DNA from: Plasmodiophora brassicae
Lineage: Eukaryota > Endomyxa: Phytomyxea > Phytomyxea > Plasmodiophorida
DNA length: 64,000 nt
NCBI GenBank assembly: GCA_036867785.1
Contig: CP145417.1
Location: 744,001-808,000, forward strand
Direction of reading: 5' to 3'
The notes beneath the pieces are model-generated. The model saw only the letters and a list, made by a program, of their open reading frames with translations, was not told the origin of the DNA and did not search any database. The position numbers and the translations under genes are program-made. Positions 21,509 through 32,425 of the stretch are shown one piece after another (within the stretch, counting starts at the first letter, position 1; each line of letters starts with the position of its first letter).

Positions 21509-23402
21509 TCAGTGTTTGGGTTGGCGTGGCTTGATGACTGAGAATTTGCCGTTCGGTGGCCCATGGTCACCCGTGTCGTTGCCGACGAAGGTGAACTCCT
21601 GGTCGCATTCCCAGTCGATGCGCTGGATCCAGGTCCCGATCAGGACCTTGAACAGGGCAAGGCCCACACCGGCACTGTACAGGGCACAGCCGAATCGAGC
21701 TGTTATATACAAGGGCAGCCGGCCCGATCAGCACGCTACTCCTGGATCACGTGCTATCAGGCACCGTACCTGTCTGAACTGGCTTTGGGTTATGTTCGGC
21801 CTCGACGAACCCGAAGTTGAAGACCTGCCACTTGAGCGATGGGTTGTCCAGGAAGCGGCGAGCATTGAACCGGTTGGGCGCGTCGTAAACGGTGCCGTCC
21901 CGCTGGCAGAGTGGCAGGGCAGCGCAGATCAGCTCATCCTTGCGGACCTTGTAGAGGTTGCCATCGGAGGTGGGCACCTGCAGGTCCTTCATGGCCTTCT
22001 TGAAGATGACACGCGGGCCCATGAAGAACCGCATCCACTCGTAGGCGAACGAATCCAACAACGGGAACTTGCCGTCGACCGTGTCGAAACGCAGAGGCTC
22101 GTCGCCGACCTCGCGACGCAGCTCGTCCAGGGTCGACAGCTGCTCTGACAGCACAGCAATGGCTGACGCCAGCGTCAGGCCGATACCCGCAACGCCATTG
22201 AACTGGACCAGGAACTGGAGCCAGAGGTCCAGGTCGGCGGTCGTGTACCCCATCGTCTCCGCCATCTTGCGGTAGGTCTCGTACAGGCGCGAGTGCCGGA
22301 CGATGTCGAGGCCTTCCGCATTCAACGTGCTGGAATGCGTCGCTGCCATCTTCAGCTTGCAAAGCGCCTGTCCAGAGCCGTTAGTGGATACGAACCAGTA
22401 TCGAACGTTGAGCGACCGACACTGCCGACTAGGGTGCCCAGCCAGTTGCTCGTCTGCAGGTCAATGATGCAGTCCACCGGGTACCCTCGCAGTGCCTTCA
22501 GACTGGTAATTCACCATCAGTTGTGGGCGGGCCATGTTGGCACGTGTAAGGAGCTGGTCGTACCTGGGAGGAGTCGTGTTGAGCAGCCATTTGAACATGA
22601 ACTGACCGACGAACTTGTACGCGACGTCCCTGATGGTGTACTGGTCCGGGTGCCTGAAGACACCGGGCATGAAGTCGTCGTACACGATCTGCTGCGATTG
22701 CCGCAGGGCTTCGTCGACGTGCTTGAACCGGCTGTGCATGACGGCCACGGTGAGCGCCCGGTCCACCTTGTGCCCGGTGGCATCGCTGGCCACCAATGAC
22801 GGCATCGCGTTTTTCAGCAGACTTGGAGCAACTCCCAGAGGCCCGAACCTGATGAACCCTCACATTAAGCCACACGTTGTCCTGCAACGATACAGGTCAT
22901 TCGCCGACCGTTTAAAGTCTTCCCTGTCGAGATCGGATGAGGGGCTCCCCAGGAAGAACTTGGCGGACGCGTGATCGGTGATGACAACGACAGGCAGGCC
23001 GATGTGCATTCGGAAAACGGGAACGCCTCCTGCGGCTGCTCTCGCATCGATGAAGGACTGCATCAGGTTGGTGGCCCAGCGCAAGACATCGATGGCGGGC
23101 AATGGGTTGACCGGTCCCGTCCAGGATGCCACGTAACGGGCCAGGCGAACGACGCGTGATTCGTGATAGGCAGGCTCAAGCACGGCTGGTTTGCGGTTGC
23201 CTTGAGGTGCGTGTCCCTGCTCGCGCGCTTGTACTGGTGCCGCACCTGGTTCCGGAACCGGATCCGCTGCGAGTACACCTGGAACCTTACTGGGGGGCTT
23301 CTGCTTCGAGGCCGGCTTGGCGGCCGGCTTGCTGTCGCTGTCTCTGGTCAGCTGCTGGTCGACCAGCTGCTTGTCGTCGCTAACGTCAAACGCGTCCGGC
23401 AT
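21509..23402 (-). CDS. Cytochrome P450 of the CYP74 clan
   Basis: Five exons (23402-22894, 22848-22515, 22453-22421, 22367-21770, 21699-21509) give 554 residues; the 33-bp third exon is the least certain. Family features in order: IGLPVVVITDHASAKFFL (N-terminal sheet), LFGPLGVAPSLLKNAMPSL, RLYETYRKMAETMGYTTAD then QFNGVAGIG, which aligns with the I-helix CFNSFGG of allene oxide synthases including the catalytic Asn, then YEWMRF (ExxR) and a heme loop reading ARFGCALYSAG with the Cys ligand. No N-terminal membrane anchor; a basic, Pro/Lys-rich leader of about 80 residues comes first. CYP74 enzymes rearrange fatty-acid hydroperoxides without O2 or reductase. From memory, a CYP74-clan hydroperoxide bicyclase is known from Plasmodiophora brassicae; this may be it or a relative. 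Confidence 0.82.
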
Positions 23403-23634
23403 GGCTTCGCACGACGCCGATGACTCCGAACAAATTCAAATCGCTCTTGTGTACGGGGCTACCGCGTTGACCCGTCCACACGCTATCGCGGACGGTCGTT
23501 CGCGTCGCATCTGTCGTATTTCAGAGGTACATTGGGCGATCGCGTCCTATTCCGGTACGGGGTTCCCTTAGCAATTCGTACCCCTCAACCAGACCCATCT
23601 TCGGTACGGTCGAATTGCGCAGCAGGGCCCTATG

Positions 23635-24064
23635 CTAAATTACAGTAATCGAAAAGGGTACCCGTACGATCGGATGGGTTTGTTGAGGGCTTTGTACATC
23701 AATGACCTGCGGCACAGTTCGGAGGAGTCCGGTGGCCTCTCGCAGCACGGCGGCGGCATTGCCAGCCACGATCGTGCCCTGCCTGGCCAGTGGCTCTTTG
23801 GTGAGGGATGAAGCGAGCAGGGCAATGTTTTAACCAAGCGGGACATTGCCTGTTTCGGATCTGTTTCGGGATAGTCGTGCCTGCTGATGTAGAGCAGCTT
23901 GATAACACCCGACAGAAGGACCCGCCCGTGTCGTGCATAATGCCCATAGGAACATGCACACCCTGATCGGTCGCTGCCGCCACGGAAGGGCCGGTCTTCT
24001 TGGACTGCCTCATCAAGTTCCCTTCTGACGAGTGATATTGGAGAGGGGTGCGCTTGAACATCAT
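23635..24064 (-). CDS. Small three-exon protein, unknown function
   Basis: Exons 24064-23960, 23897-23845 and 23782-23635 joined by two 62-bp introns give 101 residues in a single open frame. The C-terminal exon reads well as protein (GTIVAGNAAAVLREATGLL then IVRVPFSITVI) and the middle exon gives LLYISRHDYPETDPKQA. I do not recognise it; it is too short for most enzymes and has no signal peptide or membrane segment. The case rests on exon phase agreement, conventional intron length and non-shadow composition. The N-terminal exon is the weakest part. It follows the P450 gene on the same strand with about 230 bp between. Confidence 0.45.
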
Positions 24065-24907
24065 TATTTTGTAGCGAGGGGGCTTCCTACGCCACGCTGC
24101 ACACCTACTCGTCCCCAGGACATCGCGCAGATGGGCGGCAAGATTCCGGTTCGCCCTGAAGAAGGAGACGACTCGTTCGCCTGTGGATGGAGGGGAAGAG
24201 CTTTTGGCAGTTCGAGGCGGTCGGGGTGCGGGCAACTGGTAGCCGCGAGTTCTGAAAACCTAACGTAAGACTTTTAGCCGAGTATCAGCTCCGCCCAGCG
24301 TCCCAGCATGTAATCTGGTGACGGCGGTTCTTTCGTTCCACGCGCTGAGGGAGACGCTTTTCCTCCAAGCTTACCTGTCCGTCAGACGCTTCCGATCCGG
24401 GGGTACGCGGCGTTTAATGCTCCAGATCGATCGGGCGTACGTACACACGATCGGGCGGCAGGGTCGCCGTGTATGGCCATAGTAGGTTGAAGTAACGTGT
24501 CTGCGTTCGCTGCGTAGTAGGGTCCGAACGACATCCCGTGGAGTTGCCCTGTTTCATACAATCCGAGATATGGTCATTCTTACGCCGTGCCCTCGCCATG
24601 GGATCACTCGTGCGCCGCTTGACGTGTGGCAGTACTAATACCGCCAGCGAACCTCGGTAAACGGCGCGTACGGCCAGATCGGAGGCGCCTATTACTATCA
24701 CGATGGTCGTTGACATAAAGTCGGACATACAGGAAGACAAAGTGCGAAGAGTCGGGTCACTGCGCAACTCGTGGCTTGCCTTGCACTGCGTTCTAATTTG
24801 GGAGGCGCCCACACAGAGTGCGCGCAGCGCGCCGCGTGCAAGCCGCCGCAGTCCGCAAGGCGCGGGCAATTGACGACAGCCAAACGAGAGCCAGCTACCG
24901 GCTCGCA
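24065..24907. other. Gap without a recognisable gene
   Basis: About 840 bp. A minus-strand frame near 24650-24730 has a short hydrophobic run (TTIVIVIGASDLAVRAVY), but no domain, convincing start or splice partners. Probably promoter of the gene starting at 24908. Confidence 0.4.
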
Positions 24908-25579
24908 ATGCGCGGCTGCGGATACGCACGAATGGTTGCTGGACCGATCGGACTACTGATTGCCTTGGTAGTGCAAGACGGGGAAGTCGGTGCAGACAAG
25001 GTGACCTGGAAGCTGGAAAGCGTCCATCATCCGTTCCCGAATCAACGATGGATACTGCCGGAGGTCGACTTCTGGAAGCGCCAATCGGATGGGACGCAGC
25101 TCAGGGTGCTCTGCTCGTTCGCATACACGTCTGATGCACAAACGTACAGTAGCGTCAACGGCAAGACTCTCAGTGTCGTACGGCCCGAAAGCAATAGGTT
25201 CTGGATCAGGTAGTAAAACGCTTCAGCTCCCGATGCCAGATTGTGGTCGTTGACCTGAGACGTCTCAGATTCGAGTTCGACATATTGTCAGAAGACGTCG
25301 ACATCGCACCCTTCACTACGATCCGTTTCGCGAGACGGCCAGGTGACGACTTCGCCGCAAACTTCATCAGAGTGTCATTCGAGGTTAGTCCCGTTATATC
25401 GATCGCCTCTCCCGTCCGAATATTGCTCACTGCATGCATCCCTTAATTGCTCTCAGTACAAACAAATCGAACATATGATGTTCGCGAAATACGACGTCAG
25501 GGCGGACTGTACTCACGAAATTGCGGTCAAGGTGTTTGTCGATCGGCGTTCCATTGTGTTCTTGTACACGGCTGACTAG
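24908..25579 (+). CDS. Predicted secreted protein, family A copy 1
   Basis: Three exons (24908-25209, 25269-25383, 25457-25579; introns 59 and 73 bp, GTAGTA and GTTAGT donors) give 179 residues. The N-terminus MRGCGYARMVAGPIGLLIA followed by LVVQDGEVGA looks like a signal peptide. The mature part is beta-rich: DKVTWKLESVHHPFP, VDFWKRQSDGTQ, FAYTSDAQTYSSVNGKTL, RFEFDILSEDVDIAPF, FIRVSFEV and HEIAVKVFVDRRSIVFLY. No known domain is recognised. The same motifs in the same order occur in the minus-strand gene at 36.8-37.5 kb, so this is a real paralogous family; conserved VTW, DFxKRQxDG, YTS, VNG, FEFD and IRVSFEV positions define it. Stop is 11 bp before the start of the coiled-coil gene at 25591. 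Confidence 0.72.
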
Positions 25580-25590
25580 AGTGGCTTCAG

Positions 25591-27100
25591 ATGGAGGCCA
25601 TAACGAAAACCATCAGTAGGAGTTTCGCGCCCAAGAAAGAAGACATTTCGGACGAGGAGCAAATGGCAGAACCAGTGCACGCACTGTCTTCCGATATCGC
25701 TCAAACCCCGCCAAGTCAGACCCGACGCCGTCGTCAACGCTGGAACGCTAACCCTGGGTTATGCCTGGAAACCATCCGACTGTCTGGTGCCATCGTATCC
25801 GGCTTCGAAGACGAACGCGAACATCTTCTCGACAATATCACCAGACAGGCGGGAGAAATCGAAAGACTGAAGGGCAACCTCGCAACGGCTAAACAACAAC
25901 GCGACCGCCTACGCTGGATCTCCGTGATGGACGTAGTGAAAGCGGCAAGACTTAACCGCGATCTGGAGGCGGTAAAAGCAGGACAAGCCCAGGAAGTGAC
26001 CGTTCGGAATGAAGCTGTGACAGAACTGGGACGACAGCGCGATGAATTACTTTCACGATTCACTCTTCAAGCTCTGGAAATCGAGTTCCTCAACGAGAAG
26101 GCCGCCCTCCTCGGAGACCAGCTCAATTATCAACTGGATCCGACCAGCAAGCGTCATGCAAACGAATTCATTCAACGAGACGGAAATCGCGAAACCCACC
26201 GTGGCGTTACAGAACTCGAGCGCGAACGTGCACATCTACTCGCCAAAGTGACGCGCTTAAGTCGCGAGCTGGAGGAAGTCAAGAGTCAGGCCACTAGGGG
26301 TTCGCAAGAAATCTCGAGACTGAAACTTAAAGTGGCGGTGCTGATTAACGAACGCGACAATGTACAAACGCAAGGTTCCTATCAAGCGCAAGAGATCTCC
26401 AACCTAATCGGGTTAACGGCGCTGCTCGAGCAACAACGCTGTAGTCAACAAGTGGAGGTCAATCAACAAGCGTTGCAAATCATGGAGCTTGAAAACGAGC
26501 GCCGTGGTCTACTGACGAACATCACACGTCAAGAAACGAACATATCGAGTCTGAAGCAGCAGGTTGCGTCACTCAGGCATGGACGTACCAGTCTGACCCA
26601 GCAGGTTGCGGCACTCAGGCATGGACGTACCAGTCAGCACAAGCAGGTTGCGCCATTCTTGGTCAAACAATGCTGCCAATCACTGATACCCTGGTTTGTA
26701 GACACGAAATTTGGCTTCAGGGCTATTACTAGCCAGTTCTGCCGCTGTATGGAAGCTGGCTGCTCGGGCACCCACACCGGCCAAAGAGCGATTCGAAATG
26801 GCCAAGAAGAAGCTGGTGGCACCAGCCTCGTTGGTCATGGGGGCGGGTATCGTCGCTGTCGCAGCAGGTGTCGCCCTGAAATTAGCCCGCCACCCAGAAC
26901 CGCCAGCGCCAACGCCTGTATCGCCGGCCGCCCCGGCAAACCCACTGCCTCGGGTATACATTGCCGCAGAATACCACTGGCCGGTCATCGCATTCGCCAC
27001 TGTTACCGTCATTTTCACTACGGTTGCCGCCGTTGTCTTGATCTGCGACTGCTGCCCGCGACGTCGCCACCCTGAGGGCCATTGGCACGGCTTGCTGTGA
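25591..27100 (+). CDS. Coiled-coil protein with two C-terminal membrane segments
   Basis: ATG 25591. Exon 1 (25591-26693) and exon 2 (26737-27100) joined across a proposed 43-bp intron give 488 residues. Residues 70-360 are a long coiled coil with a repeated register such as EREHLLDNITRQAGEIERL and RDELLSRFTLQALEIEFL. A 42-bp tandem repeat adds QQVAxLRHGRTSx units. Exon 2 contains two hydrophobic segments (LVMGAGIVAVAAGVALKLA and WPVIAFATVTVIFTTVAAV) separated by a Pro-rich loop, then CDCCPRRR. Predicted: tail-anchored or two-pass membrane protein with a large coiled-coil head; no signal peptide. The intron is shorter than usual and its ends less secure, so the link to the membrane part is inference, though both parts are clearly coding-like. 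It follows the secreted-protein gene directly, a pairing repeated at 36 kb. Confidence 0.65.
26557..26655 (+). repeat. 42-bp coding tandem repeat, 2.3 units
   Basis: Units at 26557-26598 and 26599-26640 plus a 15-bp start of a third. Each begins CAGCAGGTTGCG and encodes 14 residues (QQVAxLRHGRTSLT-like). The unit is two heptads long, so repeat number can change without disturbing the coiled coil. Very few differences between units, so recent duplication. Confidence 0.9.
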
Positions 27101-27211
27101 CGACGGTTCTCCTTCGGCAGGCTCCGACCGTTAAATGATACAAGACGGTTTTGTCGACTTTGTTACGAGTCTTCCGAGTTTCGACACAGACCGCTCTCGT
27201 TTTGATTAGAT

Positions 27212-27401
27212 TGGGGCGCCCGCGACTCTCTGCTGTACTGCAATACAGAGGTCACGTACGAGCGCTGGGATAGCAAGCCAGAGCCCAGCGCCCCGGCTGT
27301 AAAAATAGTCATGACAAGACGGTCTTGTAGACCGGAAGACTTTGTCACGAGTCTTAGAACAGATACTACACTTGATCTTAGCCAAAAGGCCGAGAAGGTT
27401 G
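27212..27401 (-). ncRNA. U2 spliceosomal snRNA
   Basis: The minus strand from about 27401 reads the canonical U2 5' region: CTTCTCGGCCTTTTGGCTAA followed by GATCAAGTGTAGTATCTGTT, which includes stem I and the GUAGUA branch-site recognition element. Stem-loops IIa/IIb follow (AAGACTCGTGACAAAGTCTT; CCGGTCTACAAGACCGT), then an Sm site CTATTTTTAC, a GC-rich stem III, and stem-loop IV with the conserved TATTGCAGTA loop closed by GACCTCTG pairing with CAGcAGAGaGTC. All U2 parts are present in order in about 190 nt. U2 base-pairs with the intron branch site. The exact 5' and 3' ends are placed by comparison with known U2 and may be off by a few bases. Confidence 0.97.
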
Positions 27402-27423
27402 CCCTACCGCATGGGCAACCCAG

Positions 27424-27432
27424 GCTTATATC
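27424..27432 (-). promoter_or_regulatory. TATA-like element of the U2 gene
   Basis: Minus strand GGGATATAAGCC is centred about 27 bp upstream of the inferred U2 5' end (27401), the spacing expected of a TATA box. A proximal sequence element was not recognised. Confidence 0.5.
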
Positions 27433-27641
27433 CCGACCCAACACCCCGCGCCTCACTATGGGCCCCGCCCCCGGACTTGACCTGTCATTTGGTTGGTCCG
27501 CTCGGCGCAGCCTGGATGATTGTGATCCGGGATGTCGACGAGGGTACACAGCTGTCGTCCGGCGGGCCGGGCCTGTTGAAGTTGACTTTTAATTAAACGG
27601 ATCCGAATTTCTTGGATGCAATGGACACTGCAAGGATCGTT

Positions 27642-29027
27642 TCAAATCAGTGAACCGTTCGAGTATACACAATCCGCCGTCGCACCTGCATCCGTTGTTG
27701 CTGTTAGCTGCCGTGACGCCAATTGCTCGAAGCACTTGTTGGCGCTATCGTACTTGAAGACACCATCGAGGGTGTCCCCGTTGATATGTATGGGCCCATC
27801 GCCGTAGATCCTCGTTAACGACACATCCCCATCGTTGCACGCGTCCACCTGGTACAACCCCCTGAACTTGTGCCTCTCCTTCCGCAGCAGGACCAGGAAC
27901 CAATCCGATGGTGATTGCTCCAGCGCGTCCAACGCCTGCATCCGTTCGAGTTCGGTCGCCCCTCCAGCCAGGCACACCCTCGACAACGCGTTCCTCATAA
28001 TGCTTCGATTCGACCTCGGCAGCATTCTCGAATCCGGCCTGGGCAACGGTGACGGGCGCGCGCGCACCTTCGACAGCGGCCGGCGTCTCCCCGAGAGCAT
28101 CTTTCTCTGCCGCAGCGCCTTCTCCGATTCGCCGTCATCCGACAAGCTGATGTTCAACGACACGCCACCCTTCTTCACGCGCTCCTTAGCGCCGACCTGA
28201 CCTTCGTCGGACGCATCGATGACGGGTTCCGATTGCGTCACCTCATCCGTCGGTTCCCCCTCGTCGCGGGACAAGACCATTTTGACGACGTCCCGCTTGT
28301 GGTCAGCGAGGACCGCATCGCGTTCCTGCTGGGCCTTCGTTCTGTGCATGGAGATGCGCCTGACCTGCTGCTCGAGCAGGAAGCGATCCGCCGCGCCAGG
28401 GACGGTCACCATCGCAGGCGCTGTCGTCCCGCGAGGGAAGATTTGGATGCTGGCGTTGACAACGGGGGCCCCTGGTGGGTCCATGCAGGTTACGGATCGG
28501 AAGACAGTCTTGTCGTCGTCCTGGTCGTCCTTCTCGGCGCCTTCGACAACGGTGACGGTCGCCATGTCGGGCGTGAGGAGGACGCGCGGCGAAGGCAGGT
28601 GCGGTGGGGAGTCACATCGAATCGGGGCAATGACGGCACCGGGCATCGCCGACCAGAACGGGCCGGTAGGTGCTGCGACGTCGTTGCTGACGACGATCGA
28701 GTCGAACGAGCGCACCTCGCGATTGTATCGTCGAGCGGTCGGACGGGACGTGTGCCCGGCCTCGAGAAGCAGGGACGTCGACGACGGTGGCGTTACGCGC
28801 GGTACGACTAACGACGGGATCTTCCGGCGAAGGTAACAAGGCGACATGGACATGATCGGGGGAGGAACACTGTCGTCATCGACGCGGACGCCATTGCTGC
28901 TTTGTACGCCTCTGTCGTCGAGTATCTCGTCGAAGCCGGCGACGGGCGGGGCGGGCGCCGTTTGCGGGCGCTGCGTCCTCCAATCGCGAACGCGGGGCAC
29001 GCGCATTCGTCGCCGGCTGGTGGACAT
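27642..29027 (-). CDS. CKK-domain (CAMSAP-type) microtubule-binding protein
   Basis: Single exon, 461 residues from ATG 29027. Residues 1-330 are mostly disordered, with a short helix containing LEQQVRRISMHRTKAQQER. The C-terminal 130 residues match the CKK domain in order: IMRNALSRVCLAGGATELE, then SDWFLVLLRKERHKFRGLY, LTRIYGDGP and LDGVFKYDSANKCFEQL; compare animal CAMSAP IHNALSHVCLAG, FLILFRD..QFRALY, LYGYGP and VEGIYKYNSD. In animals this domain recognises microtubule minus ends; in protists, stand-alone CKK proteins without the calponin-homology domain exist, and this one also lacks it. Likely role is in the cytoplasmic or basal-body microtubule array. The gene is transcribed toward U2. 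Confidence 0.9.
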   Translation of the reverse strand: MSTSRRRMRVPRVRDWRTQRPQTAPAPPVAGFDEILDDRGVQSSNGVRVDDDSVPPPIMSMSPCYLRRKIPSLVVPRVTPPSSTSLLLEAGHTSRPTARRYNREVRSFDSIVVSNDVAAPTGPFWSAMPGAVIAPIRCDSPPHLPSPRVLLTPDMATVTVVEGAEKDDQDDDKTVFRSVTCMDPPGAPVVNASIQIFPRGTTAPAMVTVPGAADRFLLEQQVRRISMHRTKAQQERDAVLADHKRDVVKMVLSRDEGEPTDEVTQSEPVIDASDEGQVGAKERVKKGGVSLNISLSDDGESEKALRQRKMLSGRRRPLSKVRARPSPLPRPDSRMLPRSNRSIMRNALSRVCLAGGATELERMQALDALEQSPSDWFLVLLRKERHKFRGLYQVDACNDGDVSLTRIYGDGPIHINGDTLDGVFKYDSANKCFEQLASRQLTATTDAGATADCVYSNGSLI

Positions 29028-29298
29028 GATGGCGCCAACTGGGAATTCCTAATCGATTGATCGACGACGCTGATCGTCACAATGGCCTACTAGCGACGCG
29101 CAGAAATCATTCAGCAGAGAGACGCAACATGAGCGATGTCGTATCCGGGGTACCCCACAGCGCCCCAATCCAGAAGCACCGCCGAGCACAACACAGGGAA
29201 ACGAAACCCGGGGCAGGGTGACGTTATCCAGGCTGCGCCCCCCACACCGTTGGCTGGCCAGGCCCCACTCCCAGAACAGGACACCATAAGAGGATCGT

Positions 29299-30320
29299 TT
29301 ACTTGTTCGTCGCGGCGACTACTGTTGGCGTTCTCAGCGGTTCGACTGGGTACCCTAGCCATTGTCGGATTGCAGGCGTGTGAAGCAAGTGCGTCTGGGC
29401 GATTGTCCAGAGACTGGCGGGTGGTCGTGTCAGTGGGGCTGACACCCGGACGGATGATGGCGACATTGGCAAACCTGGTCGGGATCCAGTACATGAAGAT
29501 TCCGGACGGGATCAGCGAGACGAACGGAAGCGAGAGTATCATACCCGTCTGAAACCTGAACCCGTCCGTCAAACACGCTGGGATCACTTTCATTGTTGGG
29601 GGCACGTACCAGCCGACGACTTTGACGACGGGATGATCGCGATTGGCATGACGTCTCAACACCATTTCCACAGCAACATAGCTCAGGCTGATCGCCACGA
29701 CAGGTAGGACAAAGGTCGAATCTCGCCTGATAACTGGACGTGAGAACCGGAGTGGGCGATGACGATAATCACCAATAGAGACATGGAAAGGTTTGTGAAC
29801 CAGAAGGCGCCCCCTGTTGCCATAGCCGGGTCTGTCGTCAGGCAGGTTCGCAACGACGATATGAACACGATAAATGCAGGCAGTTGTACGACCGGATTGC
29901 ACCACGCCTTCCATCGCGAGTATCTATCGCAATTGAAACCCAAGCGGCGAGTCAAGCCACGGGCGATGCAGACCCGATCTTACGAAGGATTAACGAGGAC
30001 GCCTTCTTGTAGCTGGCAACGCGCTCGGCAATAGGCGTGTCCTTATCGTTCAGGAACAGCGCGCGCAACATGTGCAACGGCTGAGCTGACGGGCCGTACA
30101 GCAGCGCCGTCTGCCGATGTTGCATGACGAGCAGGGGGACGGCCGACGCGCGAAACGCGATACTGACAGCGCCGATGCAGGCGAATAGCGGCAGGCCTGT
30201 CACCGATTCCATCCCGTGCAGGGCGCCGGACATGGCCTCCGCTGGCAGATCCGCGAGCGCTGCAACCGAGATCGCCCTGGAACGCGATCGCCGCATCATC
30301 ATCGACGCCGCGCACCACAT
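29299..30320 (-). CDS. OXA1: OXA1/YidC-type membrane protein insertase, mitochondrial
   Basis: Four exons (30320-29995, 29923-29783, 29726-29475, 29413-29299) give 277 residues; the first intron's donor is uncertain (71 bp chosen), the second is 56 and the third 61 bp. Family landmarks: TGLPLFACIGAVSIAFRAS (TM1), AWCNPVVQLPAFIVF (TM2), MATGGAFWFTNLSMRDSTF, whose second half is formed by splicing and matches the GGLWWFTDL-TAADPFY motif, FVLPVVAISLSYVAVEMVL (TM3), then GIFMYWIPTSLWTIAQTHL and IRQWLGYP, the classic TM5 end (FMYWLSSNLFSLVQ..R.P.VR..L.IP). The N-terminus MWCAASMMMRRSRSRAISVA is basic and looks like a presequence. OXA1 inserts mitochondrially encoded proteins into the inner membrane. 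Confidence 0.92.
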
Positions 30321-30568
30321 CTTTGAAAATGGGCTAACGAGGCGCCCGCTTTTGTTCCAAACGGAAACGCGTCGGGTCGGGTCGACGCTGCAGCCGCTGC
30401 GATGCGTCGACTGGCCCCGGTCCAAGCAGCAGTTCTGACTCCGGGGCTGCATCTCCGATATGCAGCTCACGACTCAAGAGCGGCTCCGGATTTGGATGGC
30501 CCAGACGATCGAAGCAGTCGTCCCCATATCGTCTGCAGCAATCAAAATACGAGACCGAATACATTCAT

Positions 30569-32308
30569 CTATGACAATAGGTTGGCGACGATCGGGAGAG
30601 ACAAGGAGAGGATCGCGACGAGGAGGCAGGCGACGATCCAGACGGGTCGCTGGAACGGGCTACTGTAGGGCGTGACGGTGACGCCCCAGATGTTCGCACA
30701 GCGACTCCGGGCCAGGTAGACGAACCAGCAGGGGATGAAGAATTCGAAGAAGAACGCGACCATGCCGGTCAGCCCAAATATGTAGTCGAGGTTGCCGTCC
30801 GAGATGGCGAGGACCAGAGGCGGAACGGCTGCCACGAGTCTTGACAGTCGCTTGATAGCTGTTGGACTATAGGCGGACAGCAACGTTTCAGGACAGGATC
30901 GTACCAACTGTGACACGGATCAGACGCATAAACTTCCCGGGAGCGCGACGCGAGCACGTTACGTTTGCCGACAATGTCAGTACGACAAGTGGGAAGACTG
31001 AGATCTGCCCACGGCGACTCAGGTTTTGTTAACCAACGGGAAAGGACCGACGAACCATGTCAAGTACTGGGAACGCAACCACTAGAGTCCGAAGCACAAC
31101 GGCGTACGGTTGTGACGACGGGCCATCGAACGACGGCCCGGTGTACCTCTTGAAGTTAAGGGTCACCAGTTCCTCTGTATGGCGTCCGAAAAACAGTGAA
31201 CAGGTAACGCCAACGGTCATGTAGAGGCACGTCACCTGAGGGTGCACCGTCAGAGAGGTACCCAATGCGTTGCGATAGTGGCCTACCACAGCGAACGCCG
31301 CTGTGCTGATCGAACGGATAGTGCCCACGTCGCGCTTTCCCAGCGCAGCGACGACATCCGGGAAGTTGTAATGCATCGTCAGAGCCACTGCCGAAGTCGT
31401 CAGGATATCATACCCAGACCAATTCCAGACAGTAACGTCGGACACGTAGGGCGGGCTAGGAGGTCCGGAATACCACGGCGGGGCATGAAAGTACATGGAG
31501 TACAGAACAGTCCACAGGATGACGACGAAAGCAACGAACCGATACACCGTCAAGCAAACTGCTGCCGATTAGACACACAGCAACCACAAGAGGCAGACGG
31601 GAACAGCGTACCTTGTACTATGGCTTGTTCCTTGAGATCAAGAAGGGACAAGGTGATCACGATGACAGCGAATGCGGCAAGCGACATCATGTAACCTGCC
31701 GAGCAGGAACTGGTGGGCGCATCGTAAATGTCACAGGATTGATTCAAGGCCCATTCGAAGAACAGGTTCGAAGCCGATGATGCGAAGACGGAAGCGTAGG
31801 ACCATAGGGCCCTGTGCTATCGGAGTGGGCAAACCGCCATTCGAGTACGTCAACGCAGCACTTACCCATAGCAGTACAGGCACATCAACAGCTGGACAAC
31901 GAGCTTCGCTTTTACAGAATGGAGCAGCTCGGCAATCTTTGTGAATTCCCACGTCTTTGAAGACATGACGAATTTCGGGCCGCTAATCTCGCCCTCGTGG
32001 ATCCGTGCGATCGCTTCGCATCGCGATAGCGTCTCAATCACGAACGTAATACAAACGTAGCTCACGAAGCACGATAAGAGCAGAGACCCGGCTGCGAACC
32101 CTGACCCATCGAGTCAGCACGCGCCACCCGGGCAACATGCAATGCACGCACCGACGCCTGCCCGGGAGAACGCGAACGGCAGAGAAAATATGCCCGTCCC
32201 GATGATGTAGTTGCAGGTCACCGAGAACGCCTGTACGGGCGTCAGACCGCGTCGGTCCGCCCCGTCAGCGGCAGCATGGTCCCCGTTCAACAGCGGCGAG
32301 CCCAGCAT
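30569..32308 (-). CDS. Amino acid transporter, AAAP (SLC36/SLC38-like) family
   Basis: Seven exons (32308-32152, 32100-31866, 31811-31612, 31558-31287, 31235-31052, 30997-30963, 30907-30569) with introns of 51-55 bp give 473 residues. The first membrane helix VTCNYIIGTGIFSLPFAFSR carries the AAAP signature NYxxGxGxxxLPxAF. Splicing restores CLYCYGALWSYASVFASS, the TM4 motif of SLC36/38 proteins, and in all about eleven hydrophobic segments are seen, ending WIVACLLVAILSLSLPIV. The acidic loop SCDIYDAPTSSC could be disulfide-linked outside the membrane. AAAP members carry neutral amino acids with protons or sodium at plasma or lysosomal membranes; which substrate is not readable. Exon sums keep one frame throughout, good support for the model. 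Confidence 0.88.
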
Positions 32309-32425
32309 TGCCGCCGGCCGGACAGACGGCTGCCCCCCTCGGCCCTCCGTCCCCCGTTGCGACTCCGACTGCGTGCCAAGGCGAAAAATGCGCGTTTATC
32401 GGCACATCTTTTTTGCTGCGACTCG

